Source: Anoxybacteroides rupiense
GTDB taxonomy: Bacteria > Bacillota > Bacilli > Bacillales > Anoxybacillaceae
Assembly (NCBI RefSeq): GCF_014196195.1
Contig: NZ_JACIDF010000001.1
Span: 496,001-560,000, forward strand
Direction: 5' to 3'
DNA length: 64,000 nt
Shown here: positions 47,108 to 57,452 of the stretch, piece after piece
How positions within the stretch are numbered: position 1 is the first letter of the stretch
How the letters are laid out: every line of letters begins with the position of its first letter
Notes under the pieces: model-generated
Databases searched by the model: none
Told to the model about the DNA's origin: nothing
Seen by the model: only the letters and a program-made list of their open reading frames with translations
Made by a program: the position numbers and the translations under genes

Positions 47108-47109
47108 CA

Positions 47110-48210
47110 TTAATATCGGGCATGTTTACTGATATTCAACAAAACTCCAATCGCCATCAGCATCAAAGTCAGCGACGAGCCGCCGTAGCTTAAAAATGGC
47201 AAGGTAATTCCCGTTACTGGCATCAGTCCTGTTACTACCCCGATATTAATCATCACTTGAATTGCGATCATCGAAATAATTCCGATCGCTAAAAATGTTC
47301 CATATAAATCAGGAGCTCCAAAAGCGATGCGCACTCCTCTCCAAAGGAGCAAGCTAAACAATAACAGCACGAGTGAACCGCCAATAAATCCCAGTTCCTC
47401 CGCCAAAATCGCAAAAATAAAATCGGTTTGCGGTTCAGGTAAGTAAAAAAACTTTTGCCTGCTTTGTCCTAGTCCTAACCCTAGCAGTCCACCCGGCCCA
47501 ATCGCATAGAGCGACTGAATCATTTGAAAGCCGCTGCCAAGCGGATCTTCCCAAGGATTTAAAAAGGAGGTGATTCGTTTGATTCGATAAGGAGCCGATA
47601 AAACAAGACCAGCAAAGCCAGCCAAGCCTATCATTCCAAGGCCGACAAAATGGCTGATGCGAGCTCCAGCAACGAAAATCATCGTAATACAAGTACCCAC
47701 CATCACCGTTCCTGTTCCTAAATCGGGCTGCAACATAATCATGCCAAATGCTGAAAAGACAAGGGCTAAAGCAGGGAGTAATCCTTTTTTAAATAATGTA
47801 ATCTTTTTTTGATTTTCGGACAAATACTTGGCCAAGAAGGCTGCCATCGCCAGTTTCATAAATTCAGATGGCTGAATGGAAAATGCCCCTACACCAATCC
47901 AGCTGCGCGAGCCATTGCGCACTACTCCAACTCCTGGAATCAGCACAAGCACAAGCAGCACAAAACATATAATCAGCAAAACTTTTGACCAGTCGCGCCA
48001 GACCCAATAATCGACATTCATAATAAAAAACATCGCTGCAATTCCTACACAAGCAAATAACAGCTGGCGCTTAGCAAAGAAAAAAGAATCGTGAAACTTA
48101 TATTCTGCCCATACAGCGCTGGCACTATAAACCATGATTAGCCCGATTGCTAGCAGCAGAAACGTCAGCAATAGAAGTAAAAAATCAGGCGCAGACTTTT
48201 TTTGAGACAC
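47110..48210 (-). CDS. spoVE: SpoVE / FtsW-type SEDS glycosyltransferase
   Basis: 366 aa with ten predicted membrane helices. SEDS signatures VYSASAVWAEY, SRQKFFYLPEPQTDFIFA and FLSYGGSSLTLMLMAIG are present. Gene order (murD, then this) matches B. subtilis spoVE, needed for spore-cortex synthesis with SpoVD. A vegetative FtsW role cannot be excluded from sequence alone. Confidence 0.92.
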   Translation of the reverse strand: MSQKKSAPDFLLLLLTFLLLAIGLIMVYSASAVWAEYKFHDSFFFAKRQLLFACVGIAAMFFIMNVDYWVWRDWSKVLLIICFVLLVLVLIPGVGVVRNGSRSWIGVGAFSIQPSEFMKLAMAAFLAKYLSENQKKITLFKKGLLPALALVFSAFGMIMLQPDLGTGTVMVGTCITMIFVAGARISHFVGLGMIGLAGFAGLVLSAPYRIKRITSFLNPWEDPLGSGFQMIQSLYAIGPGGLLGLGLGQSRQKFFYLPEPQTDFIFAILAEELGFIGGSLVLLLFSLLLWRGVRIAFGAPDLYGTFLAIGIISMIAIQVMINIGVVTGLMPVTGITLPFLSYGGSSLTLMLMAIGVLLNISKHARY

Positions 48211-48248
48211 TGCCCAACACCTCAGCTTTTATGAACGGTATGTCCTTT

Positions 48249-49604
48249 CTATTCAAGCTTATGCACTGCGCTTATAAAAATGTCTCCTCTTTGTTCAAAA
48301 GTTTTATATTGATCCCAGCTTGCACATGCTGGTGACAACAAAATAATATCGCCAGGCTTCGATATCTCATAAGCAACAGGTACAGCTTTTTCCACATTAT
48401 CGACATGATAAACCGTTTCTATTCCTGCCTGTTTCGCTACCCGCTCTAACTTTTGTGCCGTTTGTCCAAATAAAATAACGGCTTGAACCTGTTTAAGATA
48501 AGGGATCAAGTCATCGAATTCATTGCCGCGATCCAATCCTCCCGCAAGAAGAATGACTCGCTGATCACTAAAAGCAGATAACGCTTTTTGCGTTGCCAAT
48601 ATATTGGTTGCTTTGGAGTCATTAAAAAATTTTCTACCGTTCACAGTGCCTACGTATTGGAGGCGGTGTTTCACTCCAGTAAAGGTTGTTAGTACGCGGG
48701 CAATGGCCGCGTTATCTGCGCCTACTAGCTTCGCTGCTGCTACAGCCGCTAATATATTTTCTAGATTATGTTTGCCAGGCAACACAATATCTGATAGGGC
48801 GATCACTTTTTCGCTGTTCCAGTAGACTGCCTGATCTTTCACATAAGCGCCGCTATTTAATGGTTTGGTAGTGGAAAAAAATATTTTCGTTGCGCTCGAT
48901 GCCTCAGCGAGCTTCATGACCCATTCGTCATCTGCATTCACGACAGCATAATCGCTTTCTGTTTGATTTTTTAGCAAATTTCCTTTCGCTTGTGCGTATG
49001 CTTCCTTCGTTCCATGATAATCCAAATGCGCATCAAAAATGTTAAGAAGCACAGCAATGCGGGGACGAAACGCTTCAATCCCCATCAGTTGGAATGAAGA
49101 CAGCTCAGTGACAACCCAATTGTCTTCATGAGCCGTTTTGGCTACTTCACACGCCACCATTCCGATATTACCCGCAATCAACGGTTTTTTGCAAGCTTCT
49201 TTTAGCATTTCGTAAATCAGTGTAGTGGTGGTCGTTTTGCCATTCGAGCCCGTAATGCCGATAAACGGAGCTTCACAAATGGCATAGGCAAGCTCGACTT
49301 CTGTTATGATCGGCAGTCCTTTCTCAAGTGCTTTGGCTACCATTGGATTGGTATATGGAATTCCAGGATTTTTCACCACCAAATCAAATGGTTCATCAAG
49401 GAGACCAAGCGGATGCCCTCCGCAAATCACACGAATTCCCTTCTCATGTAACTGCTTTGCTGTTTCGTTTTCATCCAGCGGCTTTTGATCATTAACGGTC
49501 ACGCTTGCTCCAAGCTCATGAAGCAGCATAGCCGCTGCGAGACCGCTTTTCGCCAAACCAATCACTAACACTCGTTTCCCCTGATACATCGTTACTTGTT
49601 TCAA
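48249..49604 (-). CDS. murD: MurD, UDP-MurNAc-L-Ala:D-Glu ligase
   Basis: 451 aa. The N-terminal uridine-binding domain starts [16 protein letters not shown]. The central P-loop is [14 protein letters not shown], and the C-terminal domain has [10 protein letters not shown]. The start is a TTG (49602-49604) directly abutting the mraY stop. Confidence 0.96.
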   Translation of the reverse strand: MKQVTMYQGKRVLVIGLAKSGLAAAMLLHELGASVTVNDQKPLDENETAKQLHEKGIRVICGGHPLGLLDEPFDLVVKNPGIPYTNPMVAKALEKGLPIITEVELAYAICEAPFIGITGSNGKTTTTTLIYEMLKEACKKPLIAGNIGMVACEVAKTAHEDNWVVTELSSFQLMGIEAFRPRIAVLLNIFDAHLDYHGTKEAYAQAKGNLLKNQTESDYAVVNADDEWVMKLAEASSATKIFFSTTKPLNSGAYVKDQAVYWNSEKVIALSDIVLPGKHNLENILAAVAAAKLVGADNAAIARVLTTFTGVKHRLQYVGTVNGRKFFNDSKATNILATQKALSAFSDQRVILLAGGLDRGNEFDDLIPYLKQVQAVILFGQTAQKLERVAKQAGIETVYHVDNVEKAVPVAYEISKPGDIILLSPACASWDQYKTFEQRGDIFISAVHKLE

Positions 49605-50579
49605 TTACATCCACACCTCGATATAGATTCCGAGTATTGCTAACAATAAGCCAATCGCCCAGAATGTGACAACAACGCGCCACTCAGACCATCCAATGAG
49701 CTCGTAATGGTGATGCAACGGACTCATGCGAAATACTCGTTTTCCTGTTGTTTTAAATGAAATAACTTGAATAATCACTGATAATGTTTCAATCACAAAC
49801 ACGCCGCCGATAATCGCAAGCAATAGCTCTAATTTCGTTAATATCGCAACAGTGGCAATCGCTCCTCCTAACGCAAGAGAGCCGGTATCGCCCATAAACA
49901 CTTTAGCTGGATGGGCATTAAACACAAGAAATCCAAGAACAGCCCCAACGACAGCAACGCTAAAAATAGCTACATCATATTGTTGCTGGTTCCATGCAAG
50001 AACAGCATAGGCGCCAAAGGCAATCGCTGCCGTTCCCGACAACAAACCGTCGAGCCCATCCGTTAAATTGACGGCATTTGAGCCAGCCACAAGCATAAAA
50101 ACAAGAAATACGATATATCCCCATCCTAAATCAAATGATAGATGGGTTCCTGGAATATGTAGCGCTGTGGAAAAATTTTGCTGGTGATAAACCATATAAA
50201 ACACAAAGGCGATCAGGAGCTGCCCTGTTAATTTTTGCTTGCTTGTTAACCCCAGATTCCGCTTCATGACAACTTTAATAAAGTCATCAATAAAGCCAAG
50301 CAGTCCATATCCTATGGTAACAAATAAAAGCAAATAGGTCTCGATCGTGATATGGGAAAATTTTTTCGTCATGAAAAACGTTGTAATCACAATCGAGAGC
50401 AAAATCATCATTCCGCCCATCGTCGGCGTGCCAGATTTTTTGTGGTGCGTTTTTGGTCCTTCTTCACGTATGCTCTGCCCAAACTTTAATCTTCGTAAAA
50501 ACGGAATAAAAAAAGGAGATAGCAGCACCGTAATGAAAAAAGCTGTTACAATTGAAAATATCATCACTTGTTCTAACAT
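49605..50579 (-). CDS. mraY: MraY, phospho-MurNAc-pentapeptide transferase
   Basis: 324-aa polytopic enzyme making lipid I. The catalytic aspartates lie in [14 protein letters not shown] and [12 protein letters not shown], and the His cluster in [12 protein letters not shown]. Its start overlaps the MurF-like gene by 7 nt. Confidence 0.96.
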   Translation of the reverse strand: MLEQVMIFSIVTAFFITVLLSPFFIPFLRRLKFGQSIREEGPKTHHKKSGTPTMGGMMILLSIVITTFFMTKKFSHITIETYLLLFVTIGYGLLGFIDDFIKVVMKRNLGLTSKQKLTGQLLIAFVFYMVYHQQNFSTALHIPGTHLSFDLGWGYIVFLVFMLVAGSNAVNLTDGLDGLLSGTAAIAFGAYAVLAWNQQQYDVAIFSVAVVGAVLGFLVFNAHPAKVFMGDTGSLALGGAIATVAILTKLELLLAIIGGVFVIETLSVIIQVISFKTTGKRVFRMSPLHHHYELIGWSEWRVVVTFWAIGLLLAILGIYIEVWM

Positions 50580-51037
50580 GACGGCTCACATCCTTCTTTC
50601 TCTTGAGCACCGAACCATTTTTGTTTCAGTTGCTGTAATTCATTTATTACCGCTATATCATATGAATGATTTTGTTCAATATGATGCTGCGGAGCGTCAA
50701 TGGTCAATAAAAATTGCGTTTCTTTATTGTCCGCTTTTTTTAACGGCAAATACATTTCTAATATGGAAGCTAACGCCTTCAGCTCAGAAGGGACGAAAAA
50801 AATTGGAAACTGATTTGGAATGTAAGACGGCAATGTTCCGCCATTTTTCCAAAGAGAAGCAATCGCCCCTTGCTCAATAGCCACTTTTAGCTCCCATTCT
50901 GTTCCTGCTAGCGGAACAAATAGTCCTTTTTCTGCCTTGCAATAAGGATTCGTAAAAACGGTGCGAAATTCAAGCGCATTGTCGACAATCCCTCTTGTTA
51001 AAGGAAATAATTGCTTGACCATTTGATAAGTTAGCAT
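50573..51037 (-). CDS. MurF N-domain-like protein lacking the ligase domains
   Basis: 154 aa at the place where murF stands in most dcw clusters. Residues about 28-98 ([47 protein letters not shown] in pieces) match the uridine-binding N-terminal domain of MurF/MurE. There is no P-loop (GTNGKT or GSNGKT) and no central or C-terminal domain. The usual DTR motif is replaced by FTNPY. It overlaps murE by 7 nt and mraY by 7 nt, so it is translated in the cluster and not obviously a pseudogene. True murF is presumably elsewhere, with ddl, as in B. subtilis. Confidence 0.75.
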   Translation of the reverse strand: MLTYQMVKQLFPLTRGIVDNALEFRTVFTNPYCKAEKGLFVPLAGTEWELKVAIEQGAIASLWKNGGTLPSYIPNQFPIFFVPSELKALASILEMYLPLKKADNKETQFLLTIDAPQHHIEQNHSYDIAVINELQQLKQKWFGAQEKEGCEPSC

Positions 51038-52503
51038 TCTCCATTTCGCTCCTTAATGGCTTCGCGGGCAACGATGCGGTCATCAAAGTGCAGCACTTGA
51101 TTTCCAATGATCTGATAGGTCTCATGGCCCTTTCCAGCAATTAAAATGACATCATCCTTTTGTGCGTGTTCTACTGCATAACGAATCGCTGCTTTGCGAT
51201 CTGCGATTGAGATATATCGCTTGCCCGCAACTCCTTTTTCCATGTCATGTAAAATATCTTCCGGTCGCTCGGAACGGGGATTATCAGATGTAAAAATCGC
51301 TGTATCCGCATATTTTACGGCAATTTGAGCCATTAACGGACGCTTGGCACGATCTCGATCCCCGCCGCAGCCGACAACCACATAAATATTCCGTTTAGCG
51401 AATTGCCGAATGGTTTTTAACACATTTTCTAAGCTGTCTGGAGTATGTGCATAATCAACAATAACAGTAAAATCTTGCCCTTCATTCACTGTTTCAAAAC
51501 GCCCCGAAACGCCTGATATTTCTTCTAGCGCCTCAGCAATCGTAGACAACGAGAGTCCCGAAGCAAGGCAGGCAGAAGCAGCGGCTAATATATTATACAC
51601 ATTAAAACGGCCGATCAGCTTCGTGCAAATTCGCACCGTTTCATCTGGTGTCACTAAATCAAATTTCATTCCGTTTGGCGACATTTCAATCTGCTTCGCC
51701 AGAATATCGCTGTCTTGATCAATCCCATACGTAATAACCGTAGCGGCTGTCATATGTTTATAGTATTCAGACGACGGATCATCTTGGTTAAGAATCGCAA
51801 ATTTCGGCCGTTGATGATCAAAACGATTGCCGAGTTGAGCAAATAACAAACCTTTTGCCAAGCGATATTCTTCCATTGTACGATGGTAATCTAAATGATC
51901 CTGTGTTAAATTTGTAAACACCGCGATATCATAATCGCATCCGTGAACACGCCCCATATGCAACGCATGCGAAGACACTTCCATGATCGCCGTATCAATC
52001 TCTTCCTCCACCATTTGCTTAAACGTTCTTTGTAATACAAGAGCGTCAGGAGTCGTGTTTTTCACATCATAAGTTTTATCGCCAATTTTTATATGCATGG
52101 TTCCAATCAAACCTGTTTTCTTTCTCGCCTTTCGAAACACATAATCGATAAGGTGAGTCGTCGTCGTTTTTCCATTTGTGCCTGTCACTCCGATCAGATG
52201 TAGCTTATGCGTCGGTTGACCATAAAAAGCATCTGCCAGCACTGCTAACGCTCGTTTGCTGTCGCGGACAAGAATCACAGGTACGGAAACATCAACTTCA
52301 CGCTCTGCTATAATCGCCACTGCCCCGTTTTCTACAGCTTGCTGGGCAAAATCGTGACCATCAACCGTAAATCCTTTAATACAAATAAACAGAGCACCTT
52401 TTGTTACCTTTCGGGAATCCATCTCAATCGATGTTACAGTCGGATTTTCGCCGACATATGTACCTAAATGATGCAAATAAGAAAGCAATGTTCGCAGTTC
52501 CAT
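51031..52503 (-). CDS. murE: MurE, UDP-MurNAc-tripeptide synthetase
   Basis: 490 aa. The N-terminal uridine domain has [15 protein letters not shown], the P-loop is [14 protein letters not shown], and the C-terminal [12 protein letters not shown] is the motif typical of meso-diaminopimelate-specific enzymes. I take the ATG at 52501-52503, about 10 nt after GAGG; an ATG three codons upstream is too close. Confidence 0.96.
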   Translation of the reverse strand: MELRTLLSYLHHLGTYVGENPTVTSIEMDSRKVTKGALFICIKGFTVDGHDFAQQAVENGAVAIIAEREVDVSVPVILVRDSKRALAVLADAFYGQPTHKLHLIGVTGTNGKTTTTHLIDYVFRKARKKTGLIGTMHIKIGDKTYDVKNTTPDALVLQRTFKQMVEEEIDTAIMEVSSHALHMGRVHGCDYDIAVFTNLTQDHLDYHRTMEEYRLAKGLLFAQLGNRFDHQRPKFAILNQDDPSSEYYKHMTAATVITYGIDQDSDILAKQIEMSPNGMKFDLVTPDETVRICTKLIGRFNVYNILAAASACLASGLSLSTIAEALEEISGVSGRFETVNEGQDFTVIVDYAHTPDSLENVLKTIRQFAKRNIYVVVGCGGDRDRAKRPLMAQIAVKYADTAIFTSDNPRSERPEDILHDMEKGVAGKRYISIADRKAAIRYAVEHAQKDDVILIAGKGHETYQIIGNQVLHFDDRIVAREAIKERNGEC

Positions 52504-52559
52504 CTTGTTCATTCCTCTCGTTTAAATTCCCTCATAAAGAGAATTGTCAGTCGATTTGG

Positions 52560-52602
52560 CCAAAAAACGGAAAAGAAGGGAGCACCGATGTCCCTCCCTT
52601 GT
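52560..52602 (-). terminator. Likely terminator of spoVD
   Basis: Minus-strand AAGGGAG-ggacatcggtg-CTCCCTT followed by CTTTTCCGTTTTTT, about 165 nt past the spoVD stop. Confidence 0.55.
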
Positions 52603-52809
52603 CCTGTATGCCATCATCATGCTGATATCCAGTTAATCAATGGCAGGCAAAATCGTCATTACGTACGGATCAAAGAATGCAAGCAGCCAGCAAAAACAAA
52701 TGAATGTTTCGCTGACTCCCTCGCGCAAAAATACCAATCACAAACGATACGCTTATTCACCGGCTCAACGAAGGCTAGATTTCGTGCCCAAATATACGCG
52801 AATCGTTGA
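52588..52809 (+). CDS. Candidate small zinc-ribbon-like protein, opposite strand
   Basis: A 73-codon plus-strand frame with GGGAG about 6 nt before its ATG. The product begins MSLPCPVCHHHADIQ and continues RHYVRIKECKQ, a pattern recalling zinc-ribbon N-termini (CPxC ... RR.EC). The second Cys pair is imperfect. It overlaps the last 45 bp of spoVD on the opposite strand, and its ribosome site lies in the spoVD terminator. It may be a small gene, a remnant, or chance. Confidence 0.3.
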   Translation: MSLPCPVCHHHADIQLINGRQNRHYVRIKECKQPAKTNECFADSLAQKYQSQTIRLFTGSTKARFRAQIYANR

Positions 52810-54693
52810 GCCTTCCTTCACCTTAACCCCCGGCTTCGGTGCTTGATCAATGACGACATCGCCTTCTCCACTAACATCTAATTTTAAATCAAATAGCTGT
52901 TGTTGCAAGTCATTTTTTGTCAAACCTGACAAATCTGGAACTTCCACCATTTTTGTATCATTCCAAGCAAGCTCTTTTTCAATTTGTCCTTTCCGTGGTT
53001 TTACACCGATTGTACGCAAACTATCTTCCATAATTTTCCCTACAATTGGCGCAGCAACCACTCCACCGAATTGAACCGTTCCCTTTGGATGGTCAACCGC
53101 TACATATACAACCAGCTTTGGATCATCGGCCGGAGCAAAGCCAATAAAAGACACAATATAGTTATCTTTCAAATAGTGACCATCTTTCGCCTTTTGCGCT
53201 GTTCCCGTTTTGCCGCCTACACGATAGCCTTCCACAAACGCACCTTTTCCCGTTCCTTGAGCAACCACACTTTCCAGTGCATAACGAACTTGTTTCGATG
53301 TTTCCTCGGAAATAACCCTTCTTTTTTCCTTCGGGGTATTACGGCTGATCACCTTTCCGGTTTCCGGGTCCACCCATTCTTTAGCAATGTAAGGAGTATA
53401 TAAAATACCGCCATTCACAGCAGCCGAAACAGCAGCCACTTGTTGGATCGGCGTAACTGAAACCCCTTGGCCAAAAGCTGTTGTCGCCTGTTCAACAGGT
53501 CCTACATTTTTTAAATCAAATAAAATGCCGGTCCCTTCTCCTTGTAAGTCAATACCTGTCTTTTCTCCAAAGCCGAACGCTTTAATATACTCAAACAACT
53601 TCTCTTTTCCTAGTCGCTCACCAAGCTCGACAAAACCCGGGTTGCATGAGTTTTGCACGACCTCTAAAAAGGTTTCAGAGCCGTGTCCCCCTTTTTTCCA
53701 GCAGCGCAATGTGGCCCCGGCGACTTTGACATAACCTGGATCATAAAAGTGATCTTTTAACAGATTCACTTTTTTCTCTTCAAGAGCTGCTGCCAGTGTA
53801 ATAATCTTGAATGTAGACCCCGGTTCATATGTGCTCCAGACCGGCAAATTGCGATTATAAATTTCCGATGGCACATTGCGATAGTTCGCTGGATCAAACG
53901 TAGGACGGCTCGACATCGCTAGCACTTCGCCTGTATTAGGATCCATAACAATCGCAATAATGCCATCTGGATTATATTTCGTTTCAGCGATATCTAATTC
54001 TCGTTCTACAATCGTTTGAATACGCGAATCAATCGTTAGCTTTAAATTTAATCCATCCGTTGGCGGCGTGTAGTGATCGGCCATATTCGGCATTCTCTTT
54101 CCTTTTGCATCCGAATAAAACTCAACAGAGCCCTCCTGGCCTTTTAGTTCTTTATCATAATACAGCTCAAGGCCGGTTAAACCTTGATTATCAATTCCCG
54201 TAAAGCCAAGCACATGTGATAAGTAGCTGCCGAACGGATAATACCGCTTCGTATCCTCTGCAATATAAACGCCTTTTAAATTCAATTCTCTAATTTCTTT
54301 TGCTTTCTCATTGGAAATTTTTCTTCCTTCAGGAATCCGTTCGATCAATGTTTGTTTTGTCACATGCTTATACGCTTCCTCAACTGGCATATTTAGGGCT
54401 TTGGCCAGCTTTTGAGCTGTATCTGATGGATTTTCAACCTGTCTTGGTATCACATAAACAGTTGGAGCGCTCATATTAGTTGCTAGCGGAACGCCATTGC
54501 GATCTAAAATCTCTCCACGCTTCGGTTCAAATGGAATATTTCGGCTCCATGAATTTTTGGCTTTTTGCGCCAATGCATCTCCAATGAATAATTGGACATA
54601 CCCTAAGCGAGTATCAATAATCGCAAAAACCAGCACCCCGACCAGCAACACAATGGCAAGCCGTTTGCGAACCGTAACATTTGAAACACGCAT
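52765..54693 (-). CDS. spoVD: SpoVD, sporulation class B penicillin-binding protein
   Basis: 642 aa. An N-terminal membrane helix (LAIVLLVGVLVFAIIDTRL) is followed by the PBP dimerisation and transpeptidase domains, with active sites STFK (EPGSTFKIITLAA), SCN (QNSCNPGFV) and KTG (VGGKTGTAQ). One C-terminal PASTA domain starts VPDLSGLTKNDL. A single PASTA and position before murE fit SpoVD. Start ATG 54691-54693 after GGGAGG. A sigma-E-type -10 lies 35 nt upstream. Confidence 0.95.
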   Translation of the reverse strand: MRVSNVTVRKRLAIVLLVGVLVFAIIDTRLGYVQLFIGDALAQKAKNSWSRNIPFEPKRGEILDRNGVPLATNMSAPTVYVIPRQVENPSDTAQKLAKALNMPVEEAYKHVTKQTLIERIPEGRKISNEKAKEIRELNLKGVYIAEDTKRYYPFGSYLSHVLGFTGIDNQGLTGLELYYDKELKGQEGSVEFYSDAKGKRMPNMADHYTPPTDGLNLKLTIDSRIQTIVERELDIAETKYNPDGIIAIVMDPNTGEVLAMSSRPTFDPANYRNVPSEIYNRNLPVWSTYEPGSTFKIITLAAALEEKKVNLLKDHFYDPGYVKVAGATLRCWKKGGHGSETFLEVVQNSCNPGFVELGERLGKEKLFEYIKAFGFGEKTGIDLQGEGTGILFDLKNVGPVEQATTAFGQGVSVTPIQQVAAVSAAVNGGILYTPYIAKEWVDPETGKVISRNTPKEKRRVISEETSKQVRYALESVVAQGTGKGAFVEGYRVGGKTGTAQKAKDGHYLKDNYIVSFIGFAPADDPKLVVYVAVDHPKGTVQFGGVVAAPIVGKIMEDSLRTIGVKPRKGQIEKELAWNDTKMVEVPDLSGLTKNDLQQQLFDLKLDVSGEGDVVIDQAPKPGVKVKEGSTIRVYLGTKSSLR

Positions 54694-54727
54694 ACGATGG
54701 GAACCTCCCTTATAATAGGCTCGTTCC

Positions 54728-54752
54728 ACTATATGCTTGTACGTTTATTTAT
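54728..54752 (-). promoter_or_regulatory. Candidate sigma-E promoter of spoVD
   Basis: CATATAGT (complement of 54728-54735) fits the sigma-E -10 pattern CATAnAnT. An AT-rich TATAAA-like -35 lies about 12 nt upstream, which is short of ideal spacing. Its position, 35 nt before the start codon, suits a mother-cell gene. Confidence 0.45.
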
Positions 54753-54843
54753 AGAACGCTTGAAAATGGATGATATGACACCTTTACTGCACAGGCTGAA
54801 AGAGAAGCTATTTGAGTTTCGACTGTCTTGAGCATCATCATTT

Positions 54844-57057
54844 TTAATCAACCGGCTGCTTTTTCTTTTCGTCCTTCTTCTCTTTTTGCTGGTTGATCCG
54901 ATCCTTCCATTTGTCCGGTTCAGCTAGCTCAACAATTAAATAGTCATTCGCTTTGACAACCGTTTTTGGTCGAATGCTTTGTGTAATGACATAACCGCTC
55001 CCTTTTATGCTCGGATTGAGCTGCAGCAGCTCGGCTGCTTTCATGACATCACGCAATGACCAGCCATTTAAATCTGGCATCGTAGCTGTTCCATCCGTTT
55101 TTAAAACGACACGTTCATGAATGATCGTTTCGTCTCCTGCTGAAGGAAGCTGGGCTGCTATTTTTTCTCCATTTCCAATCACGACAGGCTGCAGCCCCTT
55201 GGCTTTCAAATCTTGCACGGCTTCATTCACCGGCCAGCCATGATACGACGAAAGTTCTATTCCTTTTTTACTAGAAGTCGTTTTCTCTGTTTCCTCCGAA
55301 GCAGGACGGATATTTAAATATTGCAGACTATTTTTCATCACACTGTTAAAAATCATCGAAACAGGTGCGGCTCCTGTTTCTGTATAGGAAAGCTTTGGCT
55401 GTTGAACCGCTACATACATTAATAGCTTTGGATCTTCCTTCGGCGCCATTCCTAAGAAAGAGAAAATGTAATTTTCATAGCCTGTCAAATAACCACCTTT
55501 TGGAGATGGAATTTGTGCCGTCCCCGTTTTTCCGGCTACATGGTACCCTTCAATTTGATAAGGACGGCCTGTTCCTTTTTCTGATGTCACAACCGTCTCC
55601 AGTATATCCAACACCTTCTCTGAAGTTTCCTTCGTAATCGGCTCTCCGACGACCTCTGGCTTATTTTGCATCACCACTTTTTTCGTATCCGGATCGATAA
55701 TGCGGTCAACAATATACGGCTTCATCATTTTTCCGTCGTTCGCAATCGCTGTAGCCGCCTGAATTTGCTGGATCGGAGTGATGGATGTTCCCTGTCCAAA
55801 CGCGGTTGTCAGCTTTTCAATGGGATATCGATACAGAATATTTCCTATTCCTTCTCCCGGTAGGTCAATTCCCGTCTTTTCATGAAAGTGGAAGCGATGC
55901 AAATATTGCAAAAAGCGATCCTCTCCCAACTTTTCCTTAACGAGTTTTGCAAAGGCTACGTTTGAAGAGCGCTGAACGCCTTCATTAAACGTAATAACAC
56001 CCCATCCTACTTTATTATGGTCACGAATCTCATTTTTTCCCACTCGATAAGATCCAGAGCGATAGAGCTCATTCCCGTTATAAACGCCTTCATTAATAGC
56101 GGCCGCCAAAGTAAACACCTTCATCGTCGATCCCGGTTCATAAGGATAAGAAATCGCATCGTTTAAGTAGTTGGTAATGTTGCGCTTATTCGGATCAAAG
56201 CTTGGTCTTGTTCCCATTGCCAAAACCTCTCCTGTTTTCGGATTAACGACAATGGCAATGATTTTTTTCGGCTTGTATTGCTTTTCGACTTGATTCATGG
56301 CGTCTTCTAAAAACGTTTGGATTTTTTGGTCGATTGTTAAATATACCTCATCTCCATTATCCGGAGGAACAATCTTTTCTTTTGTATCCGGCAGCCGAAA
56401 TCCTTCCTTATCACTTTGATAAAAAACATAACCATCTTTTTCATGCAAATAGCGGTTTAAGCTTTTTTCAATTCCCATTGCTCCTGCTGTTTTGCCCGTA
56501 TCCTCTTCTTTTTGAGCATAACCGATTACATAAGAGGCGAATGTGCCGTTTGGATAAAATCTTTTCGTGTCACGAATGAAGCCGATTCCCGGCAGTTTGA
56601 GCGCTTCAATCTTTTTCTTGAGCTCATAACTGATGTTGCGCCCTTGTGCCCCAAACTCTACCTGCTTTGCCTTTTTAGTTAAGATGCTTTTAACTTCGCT
56701 GACCTCCATATGTAACAGCGGGGCTAATTTTTGCGCTGTCCTATCAGGATCCACTACATGTTTTGGATCTTTAGGATCGGTCGTCATCTTTGGATCAAGC
56801 ACCGCTACAAGAGTATATGAAGGGGTATCTTCCGCCAGCACTTCTCCATTCCGATCCAAAATGGTGCCACGCTTAGCCTCGATGGTCCGCTTCTGCTCAT
56901 ATTTTTGCTCCGCCTTTACTGCCAAGACCTGTCCGTCTGCCTTGCCTGTTGTCTGCAACTGAACGAACCGAAAAAGTAACACAAAAAAGAGCAGGCTAAA
57001 TATTCCAAACAATAATGCCGCTCCTTTATGCGTATTCTTATGCTTTTTGTAAGCCAT
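54844..57057 (-). CDS. pbpB: PbpB (PBP2B), septal penicillin-binding protein
   Basis: 737 aa. Membrane anchor (GAALLFGIFSLLFFVLLFRFV), dimerisation domain, and transpeptidase active sites STMK (EPGSTMKVFTLAA), SSN (QRSSNVAFAK) and KTG (VAGKTGTAQIP). Two C-terminal PASTA-like repeats follow, and a Lys-rich tail. It is the essential septal transpeptidase in B. subtilis and lies after ftsL. Confidence 0.96.
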   Translation of the reverse strand: MAYKKHKNTHKGAALLFGIFSLLFFVLLFRFVQLQTTGKADGQVLAVKAEQKYEQKRTIEAKRGTILDRNGEVLAEDTPSYTLVAVLDPKMTTDPKDPKHVVDPDRTAQKLAPLLHMEVSEVKSILTKKAKQVEFGAQGRNISYELKKKIEALKLPGIGFIRDTKRFYPNGTFASYVIGYAQKEEDTGKTAGAMGIEKSLNRYLHEKDGYVFYQSDKEGFRLPDTKEKIVPPDNGDEVYLTIDQKIQTFLEDAMNQVEKQYKPKKIIAIVVNPKTGEVLAMGTRPSFDPNKRNITNYLNDAISYPYEPGSTMKVFTLAAAINEGVYNGNELYRSGSYRVGKNEIRDHNKVGWGVITFNEGVQRSSNVAFAKLVKEKLGEDRFLQYLHRFHFHEKTGIDLPGEGIGNILYRYPIEKLTTAFGQGTSITPIQQIQAATAIANDGKMMKPYIVDRIIDPDTKKVVMQNKPEVVGEPITKETSEKVLDILETVVTSEKGTGRPYQIEGYHVAGKTGTAQIPSPKGGYLTGYENYIFSFLGMAPKEDPKLLMYVAVQQPKLSYTETGAAPVSMIFNSVMKNSLQYLNIRPASEETEKTTSSKKGIELSSYHGWPVNEAVQDLKAKGLQPVVIGNGEKIAAQLPSAGDETIIHERVVLKTDGTATMPDLNGWSLRDVMKAAELLQLNPSIKGSGYVITQSIRPKTVVKANDYLIVELAEPDKWKDRINQQKEKKDEKKKQPVD

Positions 57058-57063
57058 CGTCCA

Positions 57064-57423
57064 TCATTCCTGTACAACCTTTACGTTATTTTCGTTTAAT
57101 GTGAGGCCTAGCTCCTTGGCTTTCTCCAAAATCCGTTCATACGTGCTAAGCTGCTGGACTTCTACATACAAATCATTGTTGCGCTTTTTCTGCTCATCCA
57201 TTGTCCCTTCAAGTTGCTGAATATGCTTATTGACTTGATAAATCGTGACTTGATTGGAAATGATTTTGACAGACGAATAAAAGGCAAATAGCAAGAACGA
57301 GAATAAAACGATTTTCTCGCCAAGCGTGAGGCGAAGCTTCAACTTTCGTTTTGGTTTCGCCTGCGGACGGACCGATGAATGCTGTTGTTGCTTCTCTTGA
57401 ACTTTGACAGCTGTATTACTCAC
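57064..57423 (-). CDS. ftsL: FtsL, divisome coiled-coil protein
   Basis: 119 aa: a basic cytoplasmic tail (PKRKLKLRLTLGEK), one membrane helix (IVLFSFLLFAFYSSVKII) and an extracellular leucine-zipper coiled coil. The start is a GTG (57421-57423) after AAGGAGG. In B. subtilis it is unstable and partners DivIC and DivIB. Confidence 0.93.
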   Translation of the reverse strand: MSNTAVKVQEKQQQHSSVRPQAKPKRKLKLRLTLGEKIVLFSFLLFAFYSSVKIISNQVTIYQVNKHIQQLEGTMDEQKKRNNDLYVEVQQLSTYERILEKAKELGLTLNENNVKVVQE

Positions 57424-57452
57424 ATTTTCCCCTCCTTAAAAATTCTGTCCTT

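Noticed and set aside
50573-51037. Calling this gene murF
   Set aside because: It lacks the ATP-binding P-loop and both catalytic domains, so it cannot be a working ligase.
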